DNA of 64,000 bases from positions 496,001 to 560,000 of the forward strand of contig NZ_NFUU01000001.1 in the NCBI RefSeq assembly GCF_002127265.1. The letters run 5' to 3'. The position numbers were made by a program, and so were the translations under genes. The notes under the pieces were generated by a model. It made no database searches. It was given only the letters and a program-made list of their open reading frames with translations, and was not told where the DNA came from. Shown here in pieces: positions 47,423 to 57,941 of this stretch; the stretch's first letter is position 1; each line of letters begins with the position of its first letter. Origin of the DNA: Hydrogenophaga sp. IBVHS1 (GTDB lineage: Bacteria > Pseudomonadota > Gammaproteobacteria > Burkholderiales > Burkholderiaceae_C).

Positions 47423-48175
47423 TCAGGGACGTGCCGCGCAGACCTTGCAATGCGGATTGCGGGGCAATGCGATCTGGTGCACGCCCATGTCGCGAGCATC
47501 CAGCATGAGCAACTGGCCAGCGAGCCGAGAACCCAGGCCGGTGAGCAGCTTGAGTGCCTCGGCCGCCTGCATGCTGCCCACGATGCCGACCAGCGGCGCG
47601 AACACGCCCAGGGTGGCGCAGCGCGTTTCTTCCAGTCCGGCGTCGTGGGGAAACACGCAGGCGTAGCATGGTCGATCGGCATCGCGGGTGTCGTACACGC
47701 TGAGCTGTCCGTCCATGCGGATGGCCGCGCCGGAGACCAGCGGCCTGGCGTGCTTCACGCAAGCGCGGTTGATGGCGTGCCGGATGGCGAAGTTGTCGGT
47801 GCAGTCCAGCACCACGTCGGCTTGCGATACCAGCGCATCGAGCAGCGCTTCGTCGGCGCGTTGCACCAGGGGCGTCACGCGGACGTCGGGATTGATGGCC
47901 GCGATGGCATCGCGCACCGACTCGGCCTTGGGGTGGCCCACGCGGGCCAGATTGTGCGCAATCTGCCGCTGCAGGTTGGTCTCGTCGACCACGTCGTGGT
48001 CCACCACGGTGATGCGGCCTACGCCAGCGCTGCCCAGGTACAGCGCCACCGGCGAACCCAATCCACCTGCGCCAATGATCAGCGCATGCGAAGTGAGCAG
48101 TTTTTCCTGACCCTCGATGCCGAGCTCGTCGAGCAGGATGTGGCGCGAATAGCGCAGGAGCTGGGCGTCGTCCAA
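47423..48175 (-). CDS. MoeB/ThiF/HesA-family adenylyltransferase
   Basis: This 250-residue E1-like enzyme has the ATP loop GAGGLGSP (about 34-41), DHDVVDETNLQRQ and CTDNFAIR, plus two CxxC zinc pairs (CYAC near 169-172 and CKVC near 243-246). It adenylates the C-terminal Gly-Gly of a small sulphur carrier, MoaD or ThiS. No moaD, moaE or thiS gene is nearby, so the pathway cannot be decided. It lies 46 bases downstream of the ctp protease gene, a frequent neighbour in betaproteobacteria. Confidence 0.9.
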   Translation of the reverse strand: MDDAQLLRYSRHILLDELGIEGQEKLLTSHALIIGAGGLGSPVALYLGSAGVGRITVVDHDVVDETNLQRQIAHNLARVGHPKAESVRDAIAAINPDVRVTPLVQRADEALLDALVSQADVVLDCTDNFAIRHAINRACVKHARPLVSGAAIRMDGQLSVYDTRDADRPCYACVFPHDAGLEETRCATLGVFAPLVGIVGSMQAAEALKLLTGLGSRLAGQLLMLDARDMGVHQIALPRNPHCKVCAARP

Positions 48176-48221
48176 GGCAGTGTCCCAGGGCGTGCCCGCA
48201 GGCAGCCGCCCTGCGTGGGCG

Positions 48222-49709
48222 TCAGTTTTCCTTCTTCTCGGGTGTACGCACTTCCAGCGTCTTGCTCACCAGCACCGGGCGACCCTTGAGCTGGTTGAGC
48301 GCCTGCTGAAGCTGGAAGTCCTTGTCGCTGCCGAACTCGGGCACGAGGCGCTGTCCGGGGTTCTTGCGGGCTTCTTCTTCCACACGCTTGCGTGCGATCT
48401 CTCGGGCTTCGTCGCGCTGCTGCTCTTCGGCACGCCGTGCATCCGTCATTGGCGCTTCGGCCGGGTCTTTGCCATTGCCCAGGTGCTTCTGGAGGTCCGC
48501 CTCACGCGTGCGAAGCGCTGCGAACACGTTGCCTTCCACGGTCTCGTCGACCATCACGTTTGGCACGATGCCCTTCGCCTGGATGGAGTTGCCCGATGGC
48601 GTGTAGTAGCGCGCGGTGGTGAGCTTCAGGCCGGTGTCCGGCGTGAGCTGACGCACCGTCTGCACCGAACCCTTGCCGAAGGTCTGGCTGCCCAGGATGA
48701 TGGCCCGCTTGTGGTCCTGCAGGGCGCCAGCGACGATCTCGCTGGCCGAGGCCGAGCCTTCGTTGACCAGCACCACCATCGGCACGCGCTTGAGCGCACC
48801 CTTGGTGTTTTCGGTCAGGCGCTTGATGGGATCGGTGCCGCCACGGCGCAGGTAGTGCTGCGGGATCGCCTTGTAGACGAACTTGCTGTCTTCGAGCTGT
48901 CCATTGGTGGACACCACGGTCACGTTCTCGGGCAGGAACGCCGCAGACAAGGCCACGGCGGCATCGAGCAGGCCACCCGGGTCGTTGCGAAGGTCCAGCA
49001 CCAGGCCTTTGAGGTTGGGTTCTGCCTTGTAGATGTCTTCGAGCTTGCGGGCGAAGTCTTCGATGGTGCGTTCCTGGAACTGAGACACACGCACCCAGGC
49101 GTAACCAGGCTCGACCACACGCGATTTCACGCTCTGCGTCTTGATTTCCTCGCGCGTGATGGTGACCGGGAACGTGCGATCCTCGTCCTTGCGGAAAATG
49201 GTCAGCAGCACCTTGGTGCGCGGCTCGCCACGCATGAGTTTGACGGCGTCGTTGATCGTCAGGCCCTTGACCGCGGTGTCGTCGATCTTGGTGATCAGGT
49301 CGCCCGACTTGAGGCCAGCGCGGAAGGCGGGGGAGTCTTCGATGGGTGAGACCACCTTGACCAGGCCGTCTTCCATGGAGATCTCGATGCCCACGCCAAC
49401 AAAACGGCCACTCGTGCCTTCGCGGAATTCCTTGTAGGACTTCTTGTCGAAGTACTGGGAATGGGGATCCAGGCTGGCCACCATGCCGGAAATGGCCTCG
49501 GAGATGAGCTTCTTCTCATCGACCGGTTCCACATAGTCGGTCTTGACCATGCCAAAGACAGCCGCGAGCTGTTGCAACTCTTCCAGCGGCAGAGGCGCGA
49601 GCGTGCCGCGCGCGACCGCCTGGAGTTGAACCGTGGTGAGCGCTCCAGCCACCGCACCAATGGCCACCCAGCCTGCAATCTTCAGCTTGTGACTCACCTG
49701 TTTTGCCAT
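48222..49709 (-). CDS. ctpA: C-terminal processing protease, S41A family
   Basis: This 495-residue protease has an N-terminal membrane anchor or signal (about 9-30), a PDZ domain (about 85-165: GVGIEISMEDGLVKV) and the S41 catalytic domain with the serine in NEGSASASE and the lysine in QTFGKGSVQ. A Lys/Arg/Glu-rich segment lies near 380-440. CtpA-type proteases trim periplasmic and envelope substrates from the C-terminus. The start is MAKQVSHKLK with GGGG upstream. It lies 138 bases after gpmA. Confidence 0.92.
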   Translation of the reverse strand: MAKQVSHKLKIAGWVAIGAVAGALTTVQLQAVARGTLAPLPLEELQQLAAVFGMVKTDYVEPVDEKKLISEAISGMVASLDPHSQYFDKKSYKEFREGTSGRFVGVGIEISMEDGLVKVVSPIEDSPAFRAGLKSGDLITKIDDTAVKGLTINDAVKLMRGEPRTKVLLTIFRKDEDRTFPVTITREEIKTQSVKSRVVEPGYAWVRVSQFQERTIEDFARKLEDIYKAEPNLKGLVLDLRNDPGGLLDAAVALSAAFLPENVTVVSTNGQLEDSKFVYKAIPQHYLRRGGTDPIKRLTENTKGALKRVPMVVLVNEGSASASEIVAGALQDHKRAIILGSQTFGKGSVQTVRQLTPDTGLKLTTARYYTPSGNSIQAKGIVPNVMVDETVEGNVFAALRTREADLQKHLGNGKDPAEAPMTDARRAEEQQRDEAREIARKRVEEEARKNPGQRLVPEFGSDKDFQLQQALNQLKGRPVLVSKTLEVRTPEKKEN

Positions 49710-49847
49710 CGAGATACCCCAATTAAGACGCCCGTGCAGGGCCTGCAAGACCCTCTCGGGCCAATATACACCTTGGAGCAAGGCGGGATGGGTCGGTTCC
49801 CCAAGTCGCGTATTGGTTATTTGAAGCGGGCGTGACGGATCACCCGA

Positions 49848-50591
49848 TCACGCTTTGCCTTGCGCCGCAACCGAGGCCGCAGCCCTGGCCACCGCCTCGG
49901 CGTCGCCCAGGTAGTAGTGCTTCAGGGGGCGCAACTCGGCATCGAGTTCGTAAACTAGAGGGATGCCGTTGGGGATGTTCAGGCCGACGATGTCGGCGTC
50001 AGAGATGCCGTCGAGGTACTTCACCAGGGCGCGGATGCTGTTGCCGTGCGCCGCCACAACGACTCGCTTGCCGGAGCGGATGGCCGGTGCCATGGCCTCG
50101 TTCCAGAACGGCAGCACACGCGCCACGGTGTCCTTGAGGCACTCGGTGAGCGGAATTTCTTCGGGTTTGAGGCGGTCGTACCGCCGGTCGCCGCGCTCGC
50201 TGCGTGGGTCGCCCGGTTCCAGCGGCGGCGGCGGGGTGTCGTAGCTGCGGCGCCAGACCAGCACCTGTTCGTCACCATACTGACGCGCCATGTCGGCCTT
50301 GTTCAGGCCTTGCAGTGCTCCATAGTGGCGCTCGTTGAGTCGCCAGCTGTGCACCACTGGAAGCCAGGTGCGGTCCATTTCATCGAGCACATGCCACAGC
50401 GTGCGTGTGGCGCGTTTGAGCACGCTGGTGTAGGCCAGGTCGAAGTCGTAGCCCTCTGCCTTGAGCAGCCGGCCGCCGGCCTTGGCCTGCTCCAGGCCGG
50501 TCGGGGTCAGGTCCACGTCGGTCCAGCCGGTAAAGCGGTTTTCGAGGTTCCAGGTGGATTCGCCGTGGCGGATCAGGACGAGTTTGTGCAT
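49848..50591 (-). CDS. gpmA: 2,3-bisphosphoglycerate-dependent phosphoglycerate mutase
   Basis: This 247-residue dPGM starts [15 protein letters not shown] with the phosphohistidine H9 in RHGE and a second histidine in [10 protein letters not shown] near 182. It interconverts 3- and 2-phosphoglycerate in glycolysis. It is divergent from the rhodanese gene. gpmA next to a ctp protease is conserved in Burkholderiales. Confidence 0.95.
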   Translation of the reverse strand: MHKLVLIRHGESTWNLENRFTGWTDVDLTPTGLEQAKAGGRLLKAEGYDFDLAYTSVLKRATRTLWHVLDEMDRTWLPVVHSWRLNERHYGALQGLNKADMARQYGDEQVLVWRRSYDTPPPPLEPGDPRSERGDRRYDRLKPEEIPLTECLKDTVARVLPFWNEAMAPAIRSGKRVVVAAHGNSIRALVKYLDGISDADIVGLNIPNGIPLVYELDAELRPLKHYYLGDAEAVARAAASVAAQGKA

Positions 50592-50674
50592 GGGAAATCG
50601 GGCGTTTTAGGGAGCGGAAGACAGGCGAGCAAGCTGGCATTCTAAAATCCCGGGCTTACTCGAAAGGTGTCTCC

Positions 50675-51085
50675 GTGAGTTTCTTCATCGAAAACTGGGT
50701 TCTCATCGCCGTGGCCTTCGCCGCCGGCGCCATGCTGGTCTGGCCAGCGGTCTCTGCGGGCGGACGCGCCGGCACGCTCAACACTGTGCAGGCGGTGCAG
50801 CGAATGAACCGGGAAAAGGCGGTCGTCATCGATGTCAGTGAGTCGAAGGAATTCGCCGCCGGGCACGTGATCGGGGCGAAGAACCTGCCCCTGGACGAAC
50901 TCGAAGCCAAGCTGCCAACGGCGGTCAAGAACAAGGCCGTGCCGCTCATCATGGTGTGCGCCACCGGGGCAAAAGCCAATCGGGCTGTGGCCATCGCCAA
51001 GAAGCTGGGCTACGCCGATGCCCAATCCCTGACCGGGGGCATGGGTGCCTGGCGTGCGGCCAGCCTGCCGGTGGAAAAAGCCTGA
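50675..51085 (+). CDS. Membrane-anchored rhodanese-like protein (YibN-like)
   Basis: This 136-residue protein starts at a GTG, has one N-terminal membrane segment (about 8-26) and a rhodanese domain (about 36-132) with the active cysteine C95 in MVCATGAKA. The usual arginine after the cysteine is alanine, so classic thiosulphate sulphurtransferase activity is uncertain. The order rhodanese-grxC-secB-gpsA matches E. coli yibN-grxC-secB-gpsA. A TAAAAT box lies at 50643-50648. Confidence 0.88.
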   Translation: MSFFIENWVLIAVAFAAGAMLVWPAVSAGGRAGTLNTVQAVQRMNREKAVVIDVSESKEFAAGHVIGAKNLPLDELEAKLPTAVKNKAVPLIMVCATGAKANRAVAIAKKLGYADAQSLTGGMGAWRAASLPVEKA

Positions 51086-51119
51086 TCATCGGGTCTTTCG
51101 GTTTTCTGGAAACTGCCCC

Positions 51120-51377
51120 ATGGCCAAGGTCAAGATGTTCACCAGCGCGTACTGCCCATATTGCAGCCGCGCTAAAGCACTCCTGGAGCAACGCGGCGTG
51201 GCCGACCTGGAGGAAATCCATGTGGACGGTCAGCCCGGCCTGCGCTCGCAAATGACCCAGCTCACCGGGCGCACCAGCGTGCCGCAGATCTTCATTGGTG
51301 ACACGCACGTGGGCGGCTGCGACGACCTGTACGCACTCGACAGCCGCGGCGGTCTGGAGCCCCTTCTGCAGGGTTGA
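51120..51377 (+). CDS. grxC: Glutaredoxin 3
   Basis: This 85-residue dithiol glutaredoxin has the CPYC site at 12-15, TSVPQIFIG (cis-proline) and GGCDDL for glutathione. It reduces disulphides and glutathionylated proteins. The start ATG lies 34 bases after the rhodanese stop. It is the second glutaredoxin in the window, the other being the CGFS type. Confidence 0.95.
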   Translation: MAKVKMFTSAYCPYCSRAKALLEQRGVADLEEIHVDGQPGLRSQMTQLTGRTSVPQIFIGDTHVGGCDDLYALDSRGGLEPLLQG

Positions 51378-51422
51378 GCCAGCAGGTTTTCGCCGTGGCG
51401 AGGCTGCCATAATCGCCTCTTT

Positions 51423-51462
51423 GCCCGCTGCGGGATCGACGCCCCGGCGGGCTTGACTTTTT
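51423..51462 (+). terminator. Hairpin between grxC and secB
   Basis: GCCCGC (51423-51428) pairs with GCGGGC (51447-51452), continued by CGGG with CCCG inside, and TTTTT follows after five bases. It could end the rhodanese-grxC transcript or sit in the secB leader; the gap before the T run weakens the terminator reading. Confidence 0.45.
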
Positions 51463-51484
51463 CCCCTCTTCATCGAGACATACC

Positions 51485-51943
51485 ATGGCAGAAAACCAGG
51501 AACCTACCTTCCAGATCCAGCGCGTCTACCTCAAGGAGGCATCGCTGGAGCAGCCCAATTCCCCGGCCATCCTGCTGGAACAGGAGCAGCCCTCGGTGGA
51601 CATCCAGCTCGGCGTGGAAGCCAGCCCGGTCGCGGAGGGGATCTTCGAAGTCTGCGTGACCGCAACGGTGACCACCAAGATCAAGGATCGCACGGTGTTT
51701 CTCGTGGAAGCCAAGCAGGCCGGGATCTTCGAAATCCGCAACCTGCCGCAGGACCAGATGGGCCCGATCATGGGCATCGCCTGCCCTCAGATCGTTTATC
51801 CCTACCTTCGCAGCAACGTCGCTGATCTGGTGCAGCGTGGCGGGTTCCCGCCGGTCCACCTGGCCGAAATCAACTTCCAGGCCATGTACGAACAGCAGCA
51901 GGCGCAGGCCGAGCAGGACGCTCCTCGCATCGTCACCCAGTAA
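51485..51943 (+). CDS. secB: Protein-export chaperone SecB
   Basis: This 152-residue protein has the SecB fold signature [19 protein letters not shown] at the start, [24 protein letters not shown] in the middle and [10 protein letters not shown] near the end. SecB keeps preproteins unfolded and hands them to SecA. It lies between grxC and gpsA in the conserved order. Confidence 0.97.
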   Translation: MAENQEPTFQIQRVYLKEASLEQPNSPAILLEQEQPSVDIQLGVEASPVAEGIFEVCVTATVTTKIKDRTVFLVEAKQAGIFEIRNLPQDQMGPIMGIACPQIVYPYLRSNVADLVQRGGFPPVHLAEINFQAMYEQQQAQAEQDAPRIVTQ

Positions 51944-51970
51944 GCAGATTCGCTCGCCGACGCAGACCTG

Positions 51971-52993
51971 ATGAACATCGTCGTGCTCGGAGCGGGTGCC
52001 TGGGGCACCGCGTTGGCGGTGAGCGCGGCCTCCCAGGAGGGTGAATTCCGCCAGGTCACCCTGTGGGCGCGCGACGTGCGGCAGGCCGACGACATGCGCA
52101 CCCAGCGCGAAAACCGCCGCTACCTGCCGGGCGTGGCGCTGCCCCCCACCCTTGCAATCAGCCACGGGCCAATGGACGCCCATGCGGACGAATGGCTCGC
52201 TGCCGACCTGCTGGTCATCGGCACACCCATGGCGGGGCTGCGGGGGTTGTTGGGCCAGTTGAAGGACCATCCGGCCCCGGTGGCATGGCTTTGCAAGGGC
52301 TTCGAGGCGCCGCAGGAAGATGCGCGGTCTGTCGGGTTGCTGGGGCACGAGATCCGTGCCCAGATGGCGCCCCGGCTCAAGGCCGGTGTGCTCAGCGGAC
52401 CCAGCTTCGCACAGGAAGTGGCGCGCGGGCAGCCGACCGCGCTGGTGGCCGCCAGCGAGCACGCCTGTGTGCGCGACATGCTGGTGGCCGCCTTTCACAG
52501 CCCGACGCTGCGCGTCTACGCCAACGACGACATCATTGGCGTGGAGGTGGGGGGCGCGGTGAAAAATGTGCTGGCCATTGCCACGGGCCTTTGCGATGGA
52601 CTCGGACTGGGCCTCAATGCGCGCGCTGCGTTGATCACGCGTGGCCTGGCCGAAATGACACGCCTGGGGCTGGCGCTCGGCGCTCGCGCCGAGACCTTCA
52701 TGGGGCTGTCGGGCCTGGGCGATCTGGTGCTCACGGCGACGGGCGATCTGTCGCGCAATCGCAGGGTGGGCCTGTTGCTGGCTGAAGGCATGAACCTGCG
52801 GCAGGCCGTGGATTCGCTGGGCCATGTGGCCGAGGGCGTGTACACCGCGCGCACTGCGGTGCAGCGGGCCCGCCTGCTGGGCGTGGACATGCCGATCAGC
52901 GAGGCCGTGGTTGCTCTGCTCGAAGGTCGGCTGAAGCCGGCGCAGGCGGTCGCCGCGCTCATGGGGCGCGACCCCAAGGAAGAAAGCCGCTAA
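51971..52993 (+). CDS. gpsA: Glycerol-3-phosphate dehydrogenase [NAD(P)+]
   Basis: This 340-residue enzyme has the Rossmann loop GAGAWGTAL (7-15), the catalytic lysine region [13 protein letters not shown] and [20 protein letters not shown]. It makes sn-glycerol-3-phosphate for phospholipids, complementing uptake by the ugp system. Its stop codon overlaps that of the convergent DUF1272 gene. Confidence 0.96.
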   Translation: MNIVVLGAGAWGTALAVSAASQEGEFRQVTLWARDVRQADDMRTQRENRRYLPGVALPPTLAISHGPMDAHADEWLAADLLVIGTPMAGLRGLLGQLKDHPAPVAWLCKGFEAPQEDARSVGLLGHEIRAQMAPRLKAGVLSGPSFAQEVARGQPTALVAASEHACVRDMLVAAFHSPTLRVYANDDIIGVEVGGAVKNVLAIATGLCDGLGLGLNARAALITRGLAEMTRLGLALGARAETFMGLSGLGDLVLTATGDLSRNRRVGLLLAEGMNLRQAVDSLGHVAEGVYTARTAVQRARLLGVDMPISEAVVALLEGRLKPAQAVAALMGRDPKEESR

Positions 52994-53256
52994 GGCCTGG
53001 CTTCAGCCGAGCTGGCGGCGACACAGCCCTCGGGCTTGAACACGCGCTCTGTCGAGGCTGGATTGCGGGCCAGCGCGGCAGCTGGCCGGCGCGGGCGGCG
53101 CAACAGCTCACCGCCGCAATTCGGGCAGATTCCGTTCAGGCGAGCGTCAGCGCAATCACTGCAGAACGTGCACTCGAAGGTACAGATTCGCGCTTCAACG
53201 CTCTCGTTGGGCAGGTCCTTGTTGCAGCATTCGCAATTCGGGCGCAGTTGAAGCAT
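52990..53256 (-). CDS. DUF1272 zinc-ribbon-like protein
   Basis: This 88-residue protein begins [16 protein letters not shown] and has [11 protein letters not shown] and CPNCGGEL, four or five cysteine pairs forming a probable double zinc site typical of DUF1272. The tail after residue 55 is basic and low in complexity. Function unknown. Its TAG overlaps the gpsA TAA on the other strand, and it starts 16 bases below the panC stop. Confidence 0.85.
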   Translation of the reverse strand: MLQLRPNCECCNKDLPNESVEARICTFECTFCSDCADARLNGICPNCGGELLRRPRRPAAALARNPASTERVFKPEGCVAASSAEARP

Positions 53257-53272
53257 GGCGAGCTCCCAGGCA

Positions 53273-54163
<891 letters not shown>

Positions 54164-54178
54164 TTATCGCTTCGGCCC

Positions 54179-54970
54179 TCAGGGATGGCTGGCGGCTCGT
54201 TGCAGCACGCCGCCAATTGAATGCGCCTGGGGTGCATACCATTGCATGGCGGCTCCGCCGACACCCAGCAGCGCAGCGGTCAGGGCGAACGGCACGGCAG
54301 TGCGCCGCAGCGCGGTCTCCAGCCAGTGCCGCGATTCGAAGTGGCGCAGCCGCCGGTACAGGGTTGCTGCCAGCACGCCGTCGAGCAGCAGTTCGGCGAA
54401 CAGGCTTGGTGCCGCATACAGGATGTAGAAGGAAGAGACCGCTACGCCAAGCAGGCCCACGACCAGAGCGGCGACGAGCAGCAACGCCAGCAACGGCAAA
54501 GCCGCTTCCTCGGCGTTGCCCACGGAGGCCAGGCCATCTTTCACCAAGCCGGAGCCGGGGAGAGGCAGATCGCCGTACCCTGAAGGCGCATCAAAGCTGG
54601 CTGAAGCGCCGCCCCCTCCGAAGTCTCCACCGCCACCGCTGTGCAGGTCGGTGGGGCTCGCTGCCTCACAACCGCCGTTCGAGGACCCATCCCCCGAGGG
54701 CACCTCTGCGTAGTCGGACGCCCGCGTCTTCATCCACAGCCAGAGCAGCAGGAGGAACACCCCGTACGCGAAAGCGACCGACACCGGGTACCGCACCCAC
54801 ATGGCCTGCAGGCCAGTTTGCAAAAGCAGATAGGAAGCCAGGAACCCGCTCGCACCGGTGAGCATGACCAGCAGAGCCATCTGCAGTCGGGGCCATGAGT
54901 CGCGCTCCAGCCGCGCCCGCAGATGCCCGACCGCCCATGATCGGGACCGAACAGTGGCGCCTCTCACCAC
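54179..54970 (-). CDS. Hypothetical multi-pass membrane protein with glycine-rich linker
   Basis: This 263-residue protein starts at a GTG overlapping the panB stop region by 7 bases; the later MALLVMLTG could also be the start. Hydrophobic segments lie at about 30-50, 60-80, 157-182, 184-205 and 226-245. A Gly/Ser/Asp-rich stretch (about 92-145, [12 protein letters not shown]) separates the first pair from the rest and is probably disordered. I do not recognise the family. It sits between panB and panC, suggesting co-transcription but not a shared function. Confidence 0.65.
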   Translation of the reverse strand: MVRGATVRSRSWAVGHLRARLERDSWPRLQMALLVMLTGASGFLASYLLLQTGLQAMWVRYPVSVAFAYGVFLLLLWLWMKTRASDYAEVPSGDGSSNGGCEAASPTDLHSGGGGDFGGGGASASFDAPSGYGDLPLPGSGLVKDGLASVGNAEEAALPLLALLLVAALVVGLLGVAVSSFYILYAAPSLFAELLLDGVLAATLYRRLRHFESRHWLETALRRTAVPFALTAALLGVGGAAMQWYAPQAHSIGGVLQRAASHP

Positions 54971-55851
54971 GCGTGCAGCTGGTCGTCCGGAAAGCTCCCG
55001 TCCTTCACAGCGGCCACGTAGGCCGCCATGGCCTCGCGCACGCCGCTCGCACCATCCATGAAGTTGCGCACGAACTTCGGGTTCTTGCCCAGGTTCACGC
55101 CCAGCATGTCGTGCATCACCAGCACCTGACCCGCGGTGCCCTTGCCCGCGCCGATGCCGATGGTGTGGCAGTGTGGGAGCTGCTGCGTGATCTCGGTGGA
55201 GAGGGCGGCGGGGACCATTTCCAGCACCAGCATGGTGGCGCCGGCGTCTTGCAGTTCGAGGGCGTGGCGTTTGAGCGTGAGTGCGGCTGCGTCTCCGCGA
55301 CCCTGCACGCGGTAACCGCCGAGTGCATGCACCGTTTGCGGCGTCAGCCCGAGGTGCGCGCAGACAGGGATGCCGCGTTCAACCAGAAATCGCACAGTTT
55401 CTGCCGTCCAGCCACCGCCCTCCAGCTTGACCATGTGCGCGCCCGCGTGCACCAGCTGCGCAGCGCTGCGCATGGCTTGCTCTTTCGATTCGTGGTAGCT
55501 GCCAAACGGCAGGTCGCCCAGAAGCCAGGCGGTGCCCTGCACGCGGCGCAGGCCTCGTGCCACGCTCTCCACGTGGTACGCCATGGTCTCCAGTGTCACG
55601 CCGGCGGTGCTGGCCAGACCCTGGCACACCATGCCCAGGGAGTCGCCCACCAGAATGCACTCGACGCCAGCTGCATCGGCCACGGCGGCAAAGGTGGCGT
55701 CGTAGGACGTCAGCATGGTGATTTTTTCACCGCGCTCGCGCATTTCATTCAGGCGCGGCAGGCTCACCGGTTTGCGCTGGGGCAGGGGCGATGCAGTGGG
55801 CAGCGTGCCATACGGCGTGGCCATGGGCTCGGTGGTGGTGGGGGTGCTCAT
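54964..55851 (-). CDS. panB: 3-methyl-2-oxobutanoate hydroxymethyltransferase
   Basis: This 295-residue enzyme makes ketopantoate from 2-oxoisovalerate and methylene-tetrahydrofolate. It has [22 protein letters not shown] (metal aspartate) and [17 protein letters not shown]. The first 30 residues are Thr/Pro-rich and not conserved, so a start at a later methionine is possible. It is divergent from nadC, with 72 bases between them. Confidence 0.95.
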   Translation of the reverse strand: MSTPTTTEPMATPYGTLPTASPLPQRKPVSLPRLNEMRERGEKITMLTSYDATFAAVADAAGVECILVGDSLGMVCQGLASTAGVTLETMAYHVESVARGLRRVQGTAWLLGDLPFGSYHESKEQAMRSAAQLVHAGAHMVKLEGGGWTAETVRFLVERGIPVCAHLGLTPQTVHALGGYRVQGRGDAAALTLKRHALELQDAGATMLVLEMVPAALSTEITQQLPHCHTIGIGAGKGTAGQVLVMHDMLGVNLGKNPKFVRNFMDGASGVREAMAAYVAAVKDGSFPDDQLHAW

Positions 55852-55923
55852 GCGTGGTTCCCGCGTGTTTCAGGGGTGGGTGAGAATGCGGGACTATAGA
55901 CCATCCCGTTATGCTTGCGGCCC

Positions 55924-56787
55924 ATGAAACACCTCTCCGAATTCACTTCTTTCGACATTGAAGAACTGGCGCGTGCGGACGTGGCCAGAGCGCTGGCGGA
56001 GGACGTGGGCGACGGTGATCTGACGGCGGCGCTGGTCGATGGCGCTCGCACGGCGCGCGCGCGCATCCTGGCGCGAGAATCGGCGGTGATCTGCGGCACG
56101 CCCTGGGTGGAGGCGGCGGTGCACGCGCTGGACCCGCAAGCCCGCCTGCAATGGCACGTAGCCGAAGGCCAGCGATGCGCGGCCGACCAGACGGTGCTCA
56201 CCATCGAGGGCCGCGCGCAGCAGCTTCTGACGGCCGAACGCACGGCGCTCAATTTTCTTCAACTGCTCTCGGCTGTGGCGACGCAGACCGCGACCTATGT
56301 CGATGCGGTGGCCGGCACGCGCGCACGCATCGTGGACACGCGCAAGACTCTGCCGGGCCTTCGGCTGGCACAGAAGTACGCCGTGACGACCGGTGGTGGC
56401 GTGAACCACCGCATCGGTCTTTACGATGCGGTGCTGATCAAGGAGAACCACATTGCTGCGGCGGGTGGTGTGGCCCAGGTGCTGCAGCGCGTGCGCGACA
56501 CCGCACCCGCAGCCCGCTTCGTCGAGATCGAAGTGGAGACGCTGGCGCAGCTCGATGAAGCGCTGGCCCACGGCGCCACGATGGTGCTGCTGGACAACAT
56601 GGCCACGTCCGATCTGCATGAGGCGGTGCGCCGAAACGCCGGACGCGCTGTGCTCGAGATCTCCGGCGGCGTGAACCTGCAGACCGTGCGCGCCCTTGCA
56701 GAAACCGGCGTCGATCGCATTTCCATCGGGTCCCTCACCAAGGACATCCGGGCGATCGATTTCTCCATGCGCTTCGAGGCGATCTGA
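55924..56787 (+). CDS. nadC: Quinolinate phosphoribosyltransferase
   Basis: This 287-residue enzyme converts quinolinate and PRPP to nicotinate mononucleotide. It has [49 protein letters not shown] and the C-terminal ISGGVNL and DRISIG phosphate loops. The start is ATG 55924; a TTG three codons earlier is possible. It precedes nadA by 29 bases, so quinolinate synthase and its user are co-transcribed. Confidence 0.95.
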   Translation: MKHLSEFTSFDIEELARADVARALAEDVGDGDLTAALVDGARTARARILARESAVICGTPWVEAAVHALDPQARLQWHVAEGQRCAADQTVLTIEGRAQQLLTAERTALNFLQLLSAVATQTATYVDAVAGTRARIVDTRKTLPGLRLAQKYAVTTGGGVNHRIGLYDAVLIKENHIAAAGGVAQVLQRVRDTAPAARFVEIEVETLAQLDEALAHGATMVLLDNMATSDLHEAVRRNAGRAVLEISGGVNLQTVRALAETGVDRISIGSLTKDIRAIDFSMRFEAI

Positions 56788-56816
56788 AGCCACCCTTCCC
56801 CGACAGGCAGAACGAC

Positions 56817-57935
56817 ATGAACCCCACGACCGAATCCAGCAGCGACGTGATCGACGTCGAATACGAACAACCCGCCTGCCCCACGCAGCACGCCTGGGCG
56901 CGCGTGCCGGTGGAGCCGGGGCCAAAGCAGCGCGCCGCGCTGAAGGAACGCATCCGCGCGTTGCTCAAAGAGCGCAATGCTGTGATGGTGTCGCACTACT
57001 ACGTACATCCCGACCTGCAGGATCTCGCCATGGAGACGGGCGGCATCGTGAGCGATTCGCTGGAGATGGCGCGCTTCGGACGCGACCATCCCGCCACCAC
57101 GCTGGTGGTTTCGGGTGTGCGTTTCATGGGCGAGACGGCCAAGATACTCAGCCCCGAAAAGACCGTGCTCATGCCCGATCTGGATGCGAACTGTTCGCTC
57201 GACCTGGGGTGCCCCATCGACGAATTCAGCGCCTTCTGCGATGCGCACCCCGACCGCACGGTGGTGGTGTACGCCAACACCAGCGCGGCGGTGAAGGCGC
57301 GGTCTGACTGGCTGGTTACGTCGAGCTGTGCGCTCGACATCGTGAGCGCTCTCAAGGACAAGGGTCACAAGATTCTTTGGGCACCCGACAAGCACCTGGG
57401 TGCCTACATCCAGCGCGAAACCGGGGCCGACATGGTGATGTGGACCGGCTCATGCATCGTGCACGACGAGTTCAAAGCCTTCGAACTGGAGGCGCTCAAG
57501 AAAGAACACCCCGGGGCCAAGGTGCTGGTGCACCCCGAGAGCCCTGCCGACGTGATTGCGCTGGCCGACTCGGTGGGGTCCACCTCGGCCATTCTCAAGG
57601 CCGCACGCGAGATGGACGCCACCGAATTCATCGTCGCCACCGACAACGGCATGATGCACATGCTGCGCCAGCAGAATCCCGGCAAGGTGTTTTTCGAGGC
57701 GCCGACCGCCGGCAACAGTGCCACCTGCAAGAGCTGCGCGCACTGCCCGTGGATGGCGATGAACGGGCTGGCGGGGGTGGCTCAGGTGCTGGAGAAAGGG
57801 CTGAACCGCATCGAGGTGGATGCCGCGCTGATCGAGCGGGCGAGGTTGCCGATCGACCGGATGCTGGCCTTCACGGCCGCGCAGCGCGGTGGCCAGAACC
57901 CAGGGGCACTGGTGCCGAACATCGGCGCTGCCTGA
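56817..57935 (+). CDS. nadA: Quinolinate synthase A
   Basis: This 372-residue [4Fe-4S] enzyme condenses iminoaspartate and dihydroxyacetone phosphate to quinolinate. The three cluster cysteines lie in [21 protein letters not shown] and the [13 protein letters not shown] segment (about 301-313). It converges on nadB, which makes its iminoaspartate substrate; only 6 bases separate the two stops. The 30-residue N-terminal acidic stretch is typical. Confidence 0.96.
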   Translation: MNPTTESSSDVIDVEYEQPACPTQHAWARVPVEPGPKQRAALKERIRALLKERNAVMVSHYYVHPDLQDLAMETGGIVSDSLEMARFGRDHPATTLVVSGVRFMGETAKILSPEKTVLMPDLDANCSLDLGCPIDEFSAFCDAHPDRTVVVYANTSAAVKARSDWLVTSSCALDIVSALKDKGHKILWAPDKHLGAYIQRETGADMVMWTGSCIVHDEFKAFELEALKKEHPGAKVLVHPESPADVIALADSVGSTSAILKAAREMDATEFIVATDNGMMHMLRQQNPGKVFFEAPTAGNSATCKSCAHCPWMAMNGLAGVAQVLEKGLNRIEVDAALIERARLPIDRMLAFTAAQRGGQNPGALVPNIGAA

Positions 57936-57941
57936 CCGCGT

